The position numbers and the translations under genes were made by a program. Shown here one piece after another: positions 7,320 to 16,372 of a stretch of 38,692 nt of DNA (positions are counted from its first letter, which is position 1; every line of letters starts with the position of its first letter). The stretch spans positions 1 through 38,692 of the forward strand of contig JALFNQ010000144.1 of assembly GCA_022773965.1 (NCBI GenBank), written 5' to 3'. Under the pieces are notes generated by a model that worked only from the letters and a program-made list of their open reading frames with translations, searched no databases and was not told the origin of the DNA. The stretch is from Lachnospiraceae bacterium (lineage in GTDB: Bacteria; Bacillota; Clostridia; Lachnospirales; Lachnospiraceae).

Positions 7320-8531
7320 CTACAGCGTCGTCCGCACCAGCTTCGGGCGATAGCCCTCTTTTTCCAGTGCACTCATGATCTGCTGTTTATGCTCCGTACC
7401 AAAAGACTCTAAGGTAATGCGAAGCTCCACTGCCGCACTGCGGTTGGTGGTGACAAACTGGTTGTGCTCCAGCTTGATGACGTTGCCCTGGACGCCTGCG
7501 ATGAGACCGGATACCTTGCACAGCTCGCCCGGCTTGTCGGGAAGCAGCACAGACACGGTGAAAATACGATCGCGGAAGATCAGTCCCTGCTGAACGACAG
7601 AGGACATGGTGATCACATCCATGTTTCCACCACTTAAAATGGAGACCACACGCTTGTTTTTTGCTTTCAGCTTCTTTAACGCTGCCACAGTCAAAAGGCC
7701 GGAATTTTCCACGATCATCTTGTGATTTTCCACCATATCAAGGAATGCCACGATCAGCTCATCGTCCTCGACAGTGATGATATCGTCCAGATTCTTTTTG
7801 ATATAAGGGAAGATCTTCTCACCCGGCGTCTTTACCGCCGTGCCATCTGCAATCGTATTAACGCTAGGAAGTGTTGTAACCTTTCCCTCCTTGAAGGATA
7901 CCTGCATACAGTTTGCCCCGGCAGGCTCCACCCCGATGACCTTGATCTTCGGATTTAAGAGCTTCGCCAGCGTAGACACACCGGTTGCCAGACCGCCGCC
8001 GCCGATGGGGACAAGGATATACTCTACCAAAGGCAGCTCCTTGAATATCTCCATTGCGATCGTGCCCTGTCCGGTAGCTACCGCCAGATCGTCAAAGGGA
8101 TGAATAAATGTATAGCCGTGCTCCTTGGCAAGCTCTAATGCATGGGCACATGCCTCGTCATAGACATCTCCGTACAGGACAACATCCGCACCGTAGCTCT
8201 TGGTACGGTTCACCTTAATGAGCGGCGTTGTCGTGGGCATCACGATCGTTGCCTTACAGCCATAGCACTTTGCCGCGTATGCCACGCCCTGGGCATGGTT
8301 TCCTGCGGAGGCAGTGATCAGACCCTTTGCACGCTCCTCATCGGTGAGGGTGCTGATCTTGTAATAGGCACCGCGCACCTTATAAGCGCCTGTAAACTGC
8401 ATGTTCTCCGGTTTTAAATACACTTTGTTTCCGGTGAGATTGCTCAGATAGTCACTGTAGACGAGCTTTGTCTCCAGTGTGACCTCCCGCACCTTCTCAC
8501 TGGCTTCCTCAAATTTATCTAATGTCAGCAT
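7320..8531 (-). CDS. ilvA: Threonine ammonia-lyase (threonine dehydratase) with ACT domain
   Basis: A 403-residue PLP enzyme converting threonine to 2-oxobutanoate and ammonia, either the first committed step of isoleucine synthesis or a step of threonine catabolism. The PLP Lys is in FTGAYKVRGA (Lys51), SAGNHAQGVA binds substrate/PLP and GGGGLATG is the phosphate-binding loop. A single C-terminal ACT domain (about 325-400, VSVLLPDKPGELCKV) gives the 400-residue form common in Firmicutes, sometimes annotated tdcB. The start at 8531 has GAGGAG upstream; the ORF-track start 72 bases earlier does not. It stands alone downstream of ftsY, with no other branched-chain genes nearby, so its anabolic or catabolic role is undecided. 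Confidence 0.92.
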   Translation of the reverse strand: MLTLDKFEEASEKVREVTLETKLVYSDYLSNLTGNKVYLKPENMQFTGAYKVRGAYYKISTLTDEERAKGLITASAGNHAQGVAYAAKCYGCKATIVMPTTTPLIKVNRTKSYGADVVLYGDVYDEACAHALELAKEHGYTFIHPFDDLAVATGQGTIAMEIFKELPLVEYILVPIGGGGLATGVSTLAKLLNPKIKVIGVEPAGANCMQVSFKEGKVTTLPSVNTIADGTAVKTPGEKIFPYIKKNLDDIITVEDDELIVAFLDMVENHKMIVENSGLLTVAALKKLKAKNKRVVSILSGGNMDVITMSSVVQQGLIFRDRIFTVSVLLPDKPGELCKVSGLIAGVQGNVIKLEHNQFVTTNRSAAVELRITLESFGTEHKQQIMSALEKEGYRPKLVRTTL

Positions 8532-8548
8532 CTTTTTTCTCCTCTCAC

Positions 8549-8622
8549 GGTCGACACACGAAAAAAATCCCCACACTTCGCGAATCCTCCCTTTGCGATG
8601 CACGGCAGCAAGTGCTTCGACC
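8549..8622. repeat. Imperfect inverted repeat between ftsY and ilvA, possible MITE relic
   Basis: GGTCGAcaCAC (8549-8559) faces GTGctTCGACC (8612-8622) at the ends of a 74-base stretch, with smaller internal complementarity. The right flank TGCTTCGACCTATCCATTAC is clearly similar to the right end of the MITE at 13967-14040 (about 22 of 28 bases by eye). No 8-base target duplication was found, so this may be an eroded family member or a stem-loop in the ilvA leader. Confidence 0.35.
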
Positions 8623-8634
8623 TATCCATTACAT

Positions 8635-9591
8635 TTACTCATCCTTATTTTCATCGCCTCTGTCAAAGAGTGCGTTCACAAAATCGTTAGAATCAAACTT
8701 CTGCAGGTCGTCAATGGACTCACCCACGCCAATATACTTGACAGGAATGCCAAGCTCTGACTGGATCGCCACTGCAATACCACCCTTTGCCGTACCATCC
8801 ATCTTCGTTAAGATGATACCCGTGATATCAGCCACCTCCGCAAACTGCTTTGCCTGGGACAACGCATTCTGCCCGGTGGTTCCGTCCAGCACAACCAAAG
8901 TCTCACGGAAAGCCTCCGGATACTCCCTGTCAATGATGCGGTTGATCTTGCGCAGCTCCTCCATCAGGTTTTTCTTGTTGTGCAGGCGCCCTGCCGTGTC
9001 ACACAGCAGGACATCCGCATGGCGCGCCTTAGCTGCTGCCACTGCATCGTAAACCACGGAAGCCGGATCCGCACCTTCCTGGCCACCGATCATCTCCACG
9101 CCGGCACGGTTAGCCCACTCCTCCAGCTGGCTGCCTGCCGCTGCGCGGAACGTATCTGCCGCCGCTAAAACGACCTTTTTGCCCTGCGCTTTGAGCTTTC
9201 CTGCCAGCTTGCCCACAGAAGTCGTCTTTCCCACACCGTTGACACCGATGACCATCACCACAGACTGCTCATTTTCAAACCGATAGGCCGTCTCACCGAC
9301 ATCCATCTGCTTTTTGATGCTCTCGATCAAAAGCTCCTTGCAATCTGCCGGCTCCTTGATATGCTGTTCTTTCACCTGCTTTTTCAGATTCTCGATGATC
9401 GCCTCTGTGGCATGCACACCCAGATCACCCATGACAAGGATTTCCTCAATCTCCTCATAAAAATCATCATCAATATGGGAAAAGCCACTAAACACGGAAT
9501 CAATTCCCTTTACAATATTATCTCTCGTCTTTGTCAGACCTGCTACCAGCCTGCCAAAGAAGCCTTTTTTCTCCTTCTTCTCTCCTGCCAT
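8635..9591 (-). CDS. ftsY: Signal recognition particle receptor FtsY
   Basis: A 318-residue SRP-type GTPase that docks ribosome-nascent-chain-SRP complexes at the membrane for co-translational insertion. It shows the N domain (about 15-100) and the G domain with [15 protein letters not shown] (P loop), [16 protein letters not shown] and [10 protein letters not shown]. The acidic A domain of proteobacteria is reduced to a short basic start ([15 protein letters not shown]), as usual in Firmicutes. The start at 9591 follows GGAGG; the ORF-track start 30 bases earlier does not. It is last in the rnc-smc-ftsY set, the conserved order in Firmicutes. Confidence 0.97.
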   Translation of the reverse strand: MAGEKKEKKGFFGRLVAGLTKTRDNIVKGIDSVFSGFSHIDDDFYEEIEEILVMGDLGVHATEAIIENLKKQVKEQHIKEPADCKELLIESIKKQMDVGETAYRFENEQSVVMVIGVNGVGKTTSVGKLAGKLKAQGKKVVLAAADTFRAAAGSQLEEWANRAGVEMIGGQEGADPASVVYDAVAAAKARHADVLLCDTAGRLHNKKNLMEELRKINRIIDREYPEAFRETLVVLDGTTGQNALSQAKQFAEVADITGIILTKMDGTAKGGIAVAIQSELGIPVKYIGVGESIDDLQKFDSNDFVNALFDRGDENKDE

Positions 9592-9679
9592 TATTTTTCC
9601 TCCAAATGCTAACTGCTCCAAGACGGCAAGATTACTACTTCTTCCCCGTCTTTCGATTGCCCCATATCTTTATCTTCTC

Positions 9680-12600
9680 TTATTCATCCAGATCTGCCTC
9701 TACCAGATTGACAGATACAAGCGTGGAAACGCCCTTCTCCTGCATGGTGATACCGTATAGGCGATCCGCCGCGTTCATCGTACCACGTCGGTGCGTAATA
9801 ACAATAAACTGCGTATTCTTCGTCAGCTTATGCAGATACTTTGCAAAACGGTCAACGTTGGAATCATCCAGCGCCGCTTCGATCTCGTCCAGCAGACAAA
9901 ACGGTGACGGCTTTAAGTTCTGGATCGCAAACAAAAGCGCGATCGCCGTCAGCGATTTCTCACCACCAGAGAGCTGCATCATATTCTGAAGCTTCTTTCC
10001 AGGGGGCTGGGCGATGATACGGATCCCACATTCCAGAAGATCATGCTCCTCATCCTCTAAAAGCTCCAGCGTACCCTTGCCGCCTCCAAAAAGATCCTTG
10101 AAGGCCTTGTCAAACTCACGCTGAATATCCGCAAATTTCTCTGAAAACTGCTTACGCATCCCTGCATCCAGATCTTCAATGATCTTCATGAGCGTCTGCT
10201 CCGCCTCGATCAGATCATCGTGCTGGGTCTTTAAGAAAGTATAGCGCTCATTCAGCTCCTTGAAATCCTCGATGGCATTCACATTGACGTCACCGAGCTT
10301 TCGGATCTCATCTTTGACTCCTGATATCAGTTTTTTCAGTTCAGGGAGCGTATAGGTATCCTCGCCACGCAGCGCAAGGGCATTGTGATAAGTCAGTTCA
10401 TACTCATTCCACATGTAAGAGGTCTGGTATTCCTTCGCCTCCGACAGTTTTTCCTGACTGTTATTCAAACGGAAGATCTCTTTTTCCAGATTACCGATCT
10501 GTCCGGACAATTCATCATTTTTCTGATAAAAATTCTTGTTATCCTCAGACAGTGCCTCTTTTTTTGCCACCGCATCCTTTAACTGCTGCTCTAATCTCGC
10601 ATAATTATCGTCACCGGCCAGGATCGTCTGTCGGATCTGTTCGATCTGGGCTGTTTTTTTCTCCACATCCTCCTTGGACTGGTTCAGTCCCTGTGTCAGC
10701 TGCACAGTCTCATCTGCCAGCTTTTGCAGTTCTCCGGTCACACGGTCAAAATTTTCCTGTAAAAATCCGGTCTTTTGGCGGAAATTGGACTCATCAATCT
10801 GAATCGCAGAAAATTCCTTTGTTGCACCCTCTTCCAGATAGATCTGTTCATCCAGAATCGCCTGCAGACGCTCATTTTCCTCTTCAATCTCCTTCTGACG
10901 CTGATTGGCCTGTTCCAGCTCTTCCACGATCTGTTCCTTATCCTGCTGGATCTGCGCCTGCTGTGCCTCTAACTCTCTTGCCTCCAGAACCAGACCGGTG
11001 AATACCTTCTCGCTCTGCTCCTTCTGCTCCTTCGCACGATTGTAGTTCAGCTTTGCGGTATTTGCAGCCAGATACCCCTGCTGCAGCTTTTCTCTGGCTT
11101 CCTCAAGATCGCTCTTTAACAGCTCCCGCGCAGTCTTGATGTCCTCGATACGTTTTTTCTTCTCTGCGATCTCCTCCCGCAGCGCATTGATGGCCTTTTC
11201 CAGATCCTGCAGCTCGCGGTTTCGTCCCAGCAGATTGCTGTTGTTTTTGAATGCACCACCCGCCATGGAACCGCCGGGGCTCAGATACTCACCCTCCAGC
11301 GTAACGATATGTAAGGAATAATGGAATTCCTTTGCCAGCGCGATAGCATGATCAATGGTGTCCACCACCACCACCCGGCCAAGCAGATATGCCATGATCC
11401 CATCATAGACCGCATCTGTCTTTACTAGCTCATTGGCCATACCAAGAACGCCCGGCTTGCCCAACGCTTTCGTATATTTGCTGTTGTCTCCACCTTTTAC
11501 ACTGGTAAGGGGTAAAAATGTCGCACGGCCAAGACGGTTTTTCTTGAGATAAGTGATCAGCTCCTTAGCAGTTGCCTCATCCTCGGTAACCACATTCTGG
11601 ATATTACCTCCAAGAGCCGTCTCCACTGCCGTCTCATATTTTTTCTCGACCTTCATGAGGTCAGCTACCACGCCATGAATACCGGGAATCTCATCCTTTT
11701 TCTCCATCACACGGCGCACACTGCCGCCATATCCCTCATAACGCTCTGCGATATTTTGCAAGGATTCCAGACGTGACTGCTTTTTGTGAAAAGAAACAGT
11801 CGCCTCCTCCAATTCACTGCGCGTTGTGCCAAGCTTCTTCTGCCATTCGCGTTCCTTTTGTTCAAGCTCTCCGATCTCCTTCTGCAGATCGGCATTCTGA
11901 TCCTGTGCTGCCTTTAATTCTTCCTCACAGCGGGAAAGCTCCTTCTCAAAGCCAGACTCCTCTGTCTTCCGCTGTAATCGGCGCTTGGTCAGCTGCGCCT
12001 TCTGAATGTTGATCTGCTCCAGCATAGTATCATACTTCTGTCCTTTGGACTTGATATTACCACGATGATTGAGCAATTCGATGATCTCATTCTTGCCTTT
12101 TTCAATGCCTGCATTGCATTCACTGATCTTCTCCTGAACCTGTGACAGGCGATCCTGCAGCGTCTGTCTTTTTTTCGTGATCGCAGACAGCTGCTCATCC
12201 AGACTCGCCTTTTCCTCCTCATAGGAAGCTTTCTGGCTCTCGCGCTCCGAGCGCTCTGCCTCGATAGCACTCATACGTTTTTGATAGTGCTCATCCGACA
12301 TCTGGGCTGTATGGATCTGCTCCTTTAAGACATTGATCTCGCCCTCAAGCTTTCCCTTTGTCACACTGGTTCCTGAAATCTCATCGCGGATGGCCGTGAT
12401 CTGCTCGTCCATGGAACGGATCGTTTCCTGCAATTCATTGTAGGCAGTCTCATTCTTTGCCTTTTTTCCCTTTGTATCAGCCAGCTGCTCTGATGCAATC
12501 CGGTACTTTTCCTCCAGTGCCTTCGCCTGCTGCTCCATCTGATCCATTTCCATCAGAAAAGAACTGATATCATACGCCTTCAATTCTTCTTTTTTCTTTA

Positions 12601-13246
12601 AGTAAACACGCGCCTTTTCTGCCTGACGCTCCAACGGGCCCACCTGGCGCTCTAATTCTGCCAAAATATCATTGATACGAACCAGATTTTCCCGCTCAGA
12701 TTCCAGCTTTTTTTGTGTGGTCGCCTTTCTCCGCTTGAATTTCACGATACCTGCTGCCTCATCGAACAGCTCCCGGCGCTCCTCCGGTCTTCCACTCAGG
12801 ATCTTATCGATCTGACCCTGACCAATGATGGAATAGCCCTCTTTTCCGATACCGGTATCATAAAACAGCTCATTGACATCCTTCAATCGACAAGGACTGC
12901 CGTTGAGCAGATATTCACTCTCTCCGGAACGGTACACGCGCCTGGCAATCGTCACCTCATTGTAATCCACCGGAAGCTGATGGTCAGAATTGTCCAGCGT
13001 GATCGCCACATATGCATAGCTCAAGGGCTTGCGGTTTTCCGTTCCCGCAAAAATGACATCCTGCATACTGGCACCACGCAGCTGCTTTGCACTCTGTTCT
13101 CCCAGTACCCAGCGCACTGCATCTGCAACATTGCTCTTTCCGGAGCCATTGGGCCCCACAATGCCTGTGATTCCATTATGAAAATCAAACACCAGCTTAT
13201 TGGCAAAGGACTTGAAACCATGGATCTCTATACTTTTTAAATACAT
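9680..13246 (-). CDS. smc: Chromosome segregation protein SMC
   Basis: A full-length 1188-residue condensin ATPase, which loops and compacts DNA with ScpA and ScpB. The N-terminal head has Walker A GPNGSGKS (31-38). Two long coiled coils (about 170-500 and 680-1000) flank a hinge (about 510-660, with PGIHGVVADL and the Gly-rich segment LSPGGSMAGGAF). The C-terminal head has signature LSGGEKSLTAIALLFAI and Walker B CLLDEIEAALDDSNV. GGAGGG precedes the ATG. The start overlaps the 3' end of rnc by 10 bases, so translation is coupled. scpA and scpB are not in the window. Confidence 0.98.
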   Translation of the reverse strand: MYLKSIEIHGFKSFANKLVFDFHNGITGIVGPNGSGKSNVADAVRWVLGEQSAKQLRGASMQDVIFAGTENRKPLSYAYVAITLDNSDHQLPVDYNEVTIARRVYRSGESEYLLNGSPCRLKDVNELFYDTGIGKEGYSIIGQGQIDKILSGRPEERRELFDEAAGIVKFKRRKATTQKKLESERENLVRINDILAELERQVGPLERQAEKARVYLKKKEELKAYDISSFLMEMDQMEQQAKALEEKYRIASEQLADTKGKKAKNETAYNELQETIRSMDEQITAIRDEISGTSVTKGKLEGEINVLKEQIHTAQMSDEHYQKRMSAIEAERSERESQKASYEEEKASLDEQLSAITKKRQTLQDRLSQVQEKISECNAGIEKGKNEIIELLNHRGNIKSKGQKYDTMLEQINIQKAQLTKRRLQRKTEESGFEKELSRCEEELKAAQDQNADLQKEIGELEQKEREWQKKLGTTRSELEEATVSFHKKQSRLESLQNIAERYEGYGGSVRRVMEKKDEIPGIHGVVADLMKVEKKYETAVETALGGNIQNVVTEDEATAKELITYLKKNRLGRATFLPLTSVKGGDNSKYTKALGKPGVLGMANELVKTDAVYDGIMAYLLGRVVVVDTIDHAIALAKEFHYSLHIVTLEGEYLSPGGSMAGGAFKNNSNLLGRNRELQDLEKAINALREEIAEKKKRIEDIKTARELLKSDLEEAREKLQQGYLAANTAKLNYNRAKEQKEQSEKVFTGLVLEARELEAQQAQIQQDKEQIVEELEQANQRQKEIEEENERLQAILDEQIYLEEGATKEFSAIQIDESNFRQKTGFLQENFDRVTGELQKLADETVQLTQGLNQSKEDVEKKTAQIEQIRQTILAGDDNYARLEQQLKDAVAKKEALSEDNKNFYQKNDELSGQIGNLEKEIFRLNNSQEKLSEAKEYQTSYMWNEYELTYHNALALRGEDTYTLPELKKLISGVKDEIRKLGDVNVNAIEDFKELNERYTFLKTQHDDLIEAEQTLMKIIEDLDAGMRKQFSEKFADIQREFDKAFKDLFGGGKGTLELLEDEEHDLLECGIRIIAQPPGKKLQNMMQLSGGEKSLTAIALLFAIQNLKPSPFCLLDEIEAALDDSNVDRFAKYLHKLTKNTQFIVITHRRGTMNAADRLYGITMQEKGVSTLVSVNLVEADLDE

Positions 13247-13941
13247 GGATTCCCTCCGTTTAAACCGCGAAGCTTCAACAATGTTTCATAGGCAGCTTGC
13301 TGTTCTGCTGCCTTTTTCGTCGGTCCCTCGCCCATGCCAAGCTTTTCCTCTCCCACATAGGCTGCCACAACAAAATGCTTGTTATGATCCGGTCCTTCCT
13401 CCCTGACAAGCTCATAGTGCAGGCTGCCTTTATCGCTGCCCTGAACCTCCTCCTGAAGGATAGTCTTGCTATCATAAAAGAGCTGCTTATGCTCTGTATC
13501 TGTCAGTATATACTTGGAGATAAACTCCTTTGCACTAGCAAAACCACCATCCAGATAAATGGCACCGATCACCGCCTCCAAGGCATCGGATAATATGGAT
13601 TTTCTTTTTCGCCCGCCTGTCATATCCTCGCCCTTACCAAGCAGAAGATAATCTCCCAGCTGCAACGGCTGGGTACAAAATGCCAATGTCGGTTCACACA
13701 CAAGGCTTGCACGCAGCTTGGTCAGCTCTCCCTCCGGCAGATTCGGGTATTTGTGATACAAAAACTCACTTGATACGATCTCCAGCACGGCATCTCCCAA
13801 AAACTCCAGGCGTTCATTGTCAGAGCCCTTTTTCATATGCTTTTCATTGGCATAAGAGCTATGTGTCAATGCCTGCGTCAGCAGTCCCACTTCTTCAAAC
13901 TGATAACCGATCACTTCCTGTAATTCCCCTGGTCTTTTCAC
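13237..13941 (-). CDS. rnc: Ribonuclease III
   Basis: A 234-residue double-strand-specific endoribonuclease for rRNA precursor and mRNA processing. The catalytic signature NERLEFLGDAVLE lies at about 42-54 and the second acidic motif is SDALEAVIGAIYLDGG. A C-terminal dsRNA-binding domain spans about 160-230, ending in GPTKKAAEQQAAYETLL. I prefer the GTG at 13941 because AGGAGG lies 6 bases upstream; the ORF-track GTG at 13956 overlaps that site. It overlaps smc by 10 bases. A MITE lies just upstream, between rnc and the acpP terminator. Confidence 0.96.
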   Translation of the reverse strand: MKRPGELQEVIGYQFEEVGLLTQALTHSSYANEKHMKKGSDNERLEFLGDAVLEIVSSEFLYHKYPNLPEGELTKLRASLVCEPTLAFCTQPLQLGDYLLLGKGEDMTGGRKRKSILSDALEAVIGAIYLDGGFASAKEFISKYILTDTEHKQLFYDSKTILQEEVQGSDKGSLHYELVREEGPDHNKHFVVAAYVGEEKLGMGEGPTKKAAEQQAAYETLLKLRGLNGGNPCI

Positions 13942-13966
13942 GTGATTCCTCCTCACTTTTCATTCC

Positions 13967-14040
13967 GTCCCTGTTCAGTGCCTTCACAAATACGATGCAA
14001 AAATGCATGAAAATTGCTTCGACCTGTTCTGAACAGTTAC
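13967..14040. mobile_element. MITE-like element, short copy, between acpP and rnc
   Basis: A 74-base element. The left end GTCCCTGTTCAG is a degenerate form of the family end GTAACTGTTCAG, and the right end CTGAACAGTTAC is its exact reverse complement. The interior (CGATGCAAAAATGCATGAAAAT) closely matches the 133-base copy at 31872-32004, so this is an internally deleted version. The flanks TTCATTCC (13959-13966) and TCCATTCC (14041-14048) match at 7 of 8 bases, as expected of an ageing 8-base target duplication. It lies in the rnc 5' region and may contribute leader structure. Confidence 0.7.
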
Positions 14041-14079
14041 TCCATTCCTGATATTATTTTTTTCTCTTATGATGTGAAA

Positions 14080-14108
14080 ACGGAGGTGCCTCTCGTCAGC
14101 GCCTCCGT
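14080..14108 (-). terminator. Terminator of acpP
   Basis: On the minus strand ACGGAGGCGC pairs with GCACCTCCGT (one mismatch) around a 9-base loop and is followed by TTTTCACATC. It lies 33 bases after the acpP stop. The T run is short, so termination may be partial and allow read-through into rnc-smc-ftsY. Confidence 0.7.
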
Positions 14109-14141
14109 CGTTACTGTTCACTCGCACACACGTTCCAGTAA

Positions 14142-14372
14142 TTAGCTCAATGCGTTCTTGATCTGCTCAACCGCATCGCCTACCGTGCTGATCTTTTCTG
14201 CTTCCTCAGTGGGAATCTCAATGTCAAATTCTTCCTCGATTCCCATGATGATCTGGAAAATATCCAGCGAATCTGCTCCGAGATCATCGATAAAGGTTGT
14301 CTCCTCTGAGATCTCATCCTCGTCTACATTCAGCACTTCCACAATGATTTTTTTCAGCTTTTCCAGTTCCAT
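14142..14372 (-). CDS. acpP: Acyl carrier protein
   Basis: A 76-residue acidic four-helix protein carrying growing fatty acids on 4'-phosphopantetheine. The attachment site is Ser35 in [10 protein letters not shown], with the usual acidic helix 2 ([12 protein letters not shown]). Length and sequence are typical of the housekeeping carrier. It sits 34 bases after plsX, which uses acyl-ACP as substrate; the plsX-acpP-rnc order is standard in Firmicutes. The ribosome site GGAAGGAATAACAA precedes ATG. Confidence 0.97.
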   Translation of the reverse strand: MELEKLKKIIVEVLNVDEDEISEETTFIDDLGADSLDIFQIIMGIEEEFDIEIPTEEAEKISTVGDAVEQIKNALS

Positions 14373-14406
14373 TTGTTATTCCTTCCCTTTCTGTTTAAAT
14401 TTCTTT

Positions 14407-15444
14407 TTATGATTCTTTATCATTTTCGTCCCCGCTCTTTGATGCGAGAATATTTTCCTTTATTTTTTCGTTGATGGCCTGTTGCTTAAAGGTCACACAC
14501 TGAATGATTGAATTTTTCACCTCGATCGCCTTTGCGCTGCCGTGGGTTTTTACAACCAGACCCTTACAGCCGAGAAGCGGTGCTCCGCCATAAGCAGTCG
14601 CATCAAAGCTCTTGAGTGTCTTTTTCAGTGCCGGCTTTGCCAGTGCTGCGCCGATGGTGCTGGTCACTGTGCTTGTCAGACCCTTTTTGATCACGCCGAT
14701 CAGAGTGCCTGCCAGACCCTCATACAGCTTTAGGATCACATTTCCCACAAAGGCTTCACAGACGATCACGTCTGCCGCTCCATGGGGAATCTCACGCGCC
14801 TCGATACTTCCGATAAAATTGATGCCGGGGCATTCCTTCAATAACGGAAACGTCTCTTTTACAAGTGCATTTCCCTTTTCTTCCTCTGCACCGATATTCA
14901 CGATCGCGACCCGCGGATTCTTGATACCAACCACATGCTCCATATAAATCGCACCCATCTGTGCAAACTGTAGCAGATGCGATGCTCTTGCATCTACATT
15001 CGCCCCGCAGTCTATCAGCAGTGACACACCTTTTTCTGTCGGGATCAGCGGTGCCAGCGGCGGGCGCTCAATGCCTCGTATCCTGCCGACGATCAGCTGT
15101 CCGCCTGCAAGAATCGCGCCTGTGCTTCCGGCAGAGACAAAGGCATCTGCCTCTTCGTGCTTGACCATATTTAGTCCGACCACAATGGATGAATCCTTTT
15201 TTTTGCGAATTGCCGCAACCGGGGGTTCTGCCATTGCGATCATCTCCGTCGCATTTCTGATCTCGATCTGGCTCTTCGGATAGTCATACTGTGCTAATTC
15301 CTTCGCCACAGCGCTCTCCTGTCCAACCAGTGTCACCTTAATATCGGAGCGTTCTTTTACGGCATCAACCGCACCTTTGACGATCTCTCCCGGTGCATTG
15401 TCGCCGCCCATGGCATCCAATGCCACATGAACTATTTCTGACAT
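14407..15444 (-). CDS. plsX: Phosphate acyltransferase PlsX
   Basis: A 345-residue enzyme that makes acyl-phosphate from acyl-ACP and phosphate, feeding PlsY at the first step of phospholipid synthesis. The N-terminal family motif is VALDAMGGDNAPGEIVKGA, followed by VSAGSTGAILAGG, LLIDCGANVDA and the late motif GAPLLGCKGLVVKTHGSA. The start at 15444 follows AGGAGG; the ORF-track start 15 bases upstream contains that site. It has its own promoter (15486-15514) after the rpmF terminator and is probably co-transcribed with acpP. Confidence 0.97.
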   Translation of the reverse strand: MSEIVHVALDAMGGDNAPGEIVKGAVDAVKERSDIKVTLVGQESAVAKELAQYDYPKSQIEIRNATEMIAMAEPPVAAIRKKKDSSIVVGLNMVKHEEADAFVSAGSTGAILAGGQLIVGRIRGIERPPLAPLIPTEKGVSLLIDCGANVDARASHLLQFAQMGAIYMEHVVGIKNPRVAIVNIGAEEEKGNALVKETFPLLKECPGINFIGSIEAREIPHGAADVIVCEAFVGNVILKLYEGLAGTLIGVIKKGLTSTVTSTIGAALAKPALKKTLKSFDATAYGGAPLLGCKGLVVKTHGSAKAIEVKNSIIQCVTFKQQAINEKIKENILASKSGDENDKES

Positions 15445-15485
15445 ATGTTTCCTCCTCATACGCTACGGTCAGCGTGTCTAAAAGG

Positions 15486-15514
15486 ACTATACTATAACTC
15501 ATTCTAAAAAGCAA
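15486..15514 (-). promoter_or_regulatory. Promoter of plsX-acpP with a flanking inverted repeat
   Basis: On the minus strand -35 TTGCTT (15514-15509) and -10 TATAGT (15491-15486) are 17 bases apart. An inverted repeat ATTCTAA (15501-15507) / TTAGAAT (15527-15533) straddles the -35 box and could be an operator. It does not match the FapR or FabT consensus that I know. Confidence 0.6.
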
Positions 15515-15536
15515 CAGAAAATATAATTAGAATGAC

Positions 15537-15566
15537 AAAAAAAAGAGCCGCAAGCGACTCTTTTTT
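15537..15566 (-). terminator. Terminator of the ackA-DUF177-rpmF unit
   Basis: AAAAAAGAGTCGC-TTGC-GGCTCTTTTTT on the minus strand forms a compact hairpin flanked by A and T runs, eight bases after the rpmF stop. It separates rpmF from plsX, which has its own promoter. Confidence 0.85.
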
Positions 15567-15574
15567 CAACCTTA

Positions 15575-15754
15575 TTAGTCCTGAGGAATGATCTCTTTCT
15601 TGTTGTATGTTCCACAGTTCTTGCAAACTCTGTGAGGCATCATCAGCTCGCCACACTTGCTGCACTTTACTAAGGTAGGAGCAGTCATTTTCCAGTTTGC
15701 TCTTCTTCTATCACGTCTACCTTTTGAAGACTTATTCTTGGGACAGATTGACAT
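15575..15754 (-). CDS. rpmF: Large ribosomal subunit protein bL32
   Basis: A 59-residue ribosomal protein of the 50S subunit. It has a basic N-terminus (MSICPKNKSSKGRRDRRRAN) and a zinc ribbon of two CxxC pairs (CSKCG and CKNCG), so it is the zinc-binding form. The start at 15754 follows AAGGAGG; the ORF-track start 33 bases upstream lies within the end of the DUF177 gene. It is 4 bases after DUF177, the conserved arrangement in bacteria. Confidence 0.97.
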   Translation of the reverse strand: MSICPKNKSSKGRRDRRRANWKMTAPTLVKCSKCGELMMPHRVCKNCGTYNKKEIIPQD

Positions 15755-15758
15755 TCGG

Positions 15759-16292
15759 TTACACCTCCTTAAACTTATTAAACACATCCTGAAACTGTGC
15801 CATGCGTGGATCTAACTCTCCCTGCTCACAGTCGCAGGTCGCTAAATTCAAATTCGTGCCGCATTTCGGGCAAATCCCTTTGCAATCGGGTTTGCACAAA
15901 ACCTTTGCCGGCCAGGTCACCAAAATCTCATTGAAGATCAGCCGATCCACATCCAGTACGCGTTCCTCATCAATATAGGAAAGCGCCTCATCACTGTCAT
16001 CCTCTGCATCCTCTGACACATCAGCAATCGATAACACCTTTTCTATCACAAAGTGAAAAGGTACATCCACCTCCTGCAAACAGCGATCACATGGAATCTG
16101 AACCGTCACATTTCCCTCGCCCGAAAGTCGCAGCCGCTTGCCTTCCTCGTTGGCGATCGTCAAATCGAATGGTTCACCTGCCTGAATAGGAAATGCACCC
16201 TGACGGGATTTAAACTCTGCCATGTCTATATGGACTTTTCTGTTTATTACCTTATTGTCTAAGGAATATACATCTGAAATATCTATTTTCAT
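15759..16292 (-). CDS. DUF177 (YceD-like) protein, large ribosomal RNA accumulation protein family
   Basis: A 177-residue DUF177 protein. This family is almost always next to rpmF and has been linked to 23S rRNA accumulation in E. coli (YceD) and plants. Cys motifs CDRC (mid-protein) and CKPDCKGICPKCG plus CDC near the C-terminus suggest metal binding. The start at 16292 has AGGAGA 8 bases upstream. It lies between ackA and rpmF, and a function in ribosome assembly is inferred from family and neighbourhood. Confidence 0.9.
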   Translation of the reverse strand: MKIDISDVYSLDNKVINRKVHIDMAEFKSRQGAFPIQAGEPFDLTIANEEGKRLRLSGEGNVTVQIPCDRCLQEVDVPFHFVIEKVLSIADVSEDAEDDSDEALSYIDEERVLDVDRLIFNEILVTWPAKVLCKPDCKGICPKCGTNLNLATCDCEQGELDPRMAQFQDVFNKFKEV

Positions 16293-16372
16293 GGTCAGTC
16301 TCCTATCCACACTTTCCCTATTATATCTATCGCGAAAAAGTTTGTCAACAATATTTTTTACTTATTTTGCTA

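Noticed and set aside
12713-13240. 175-codon plus-strand ORF opposite smc
   Set aside because: It lies wholly within the conserved smc head on the other strand, lacks a ribosome site and has no recognisable family; it is a shadow of smc codon bias.
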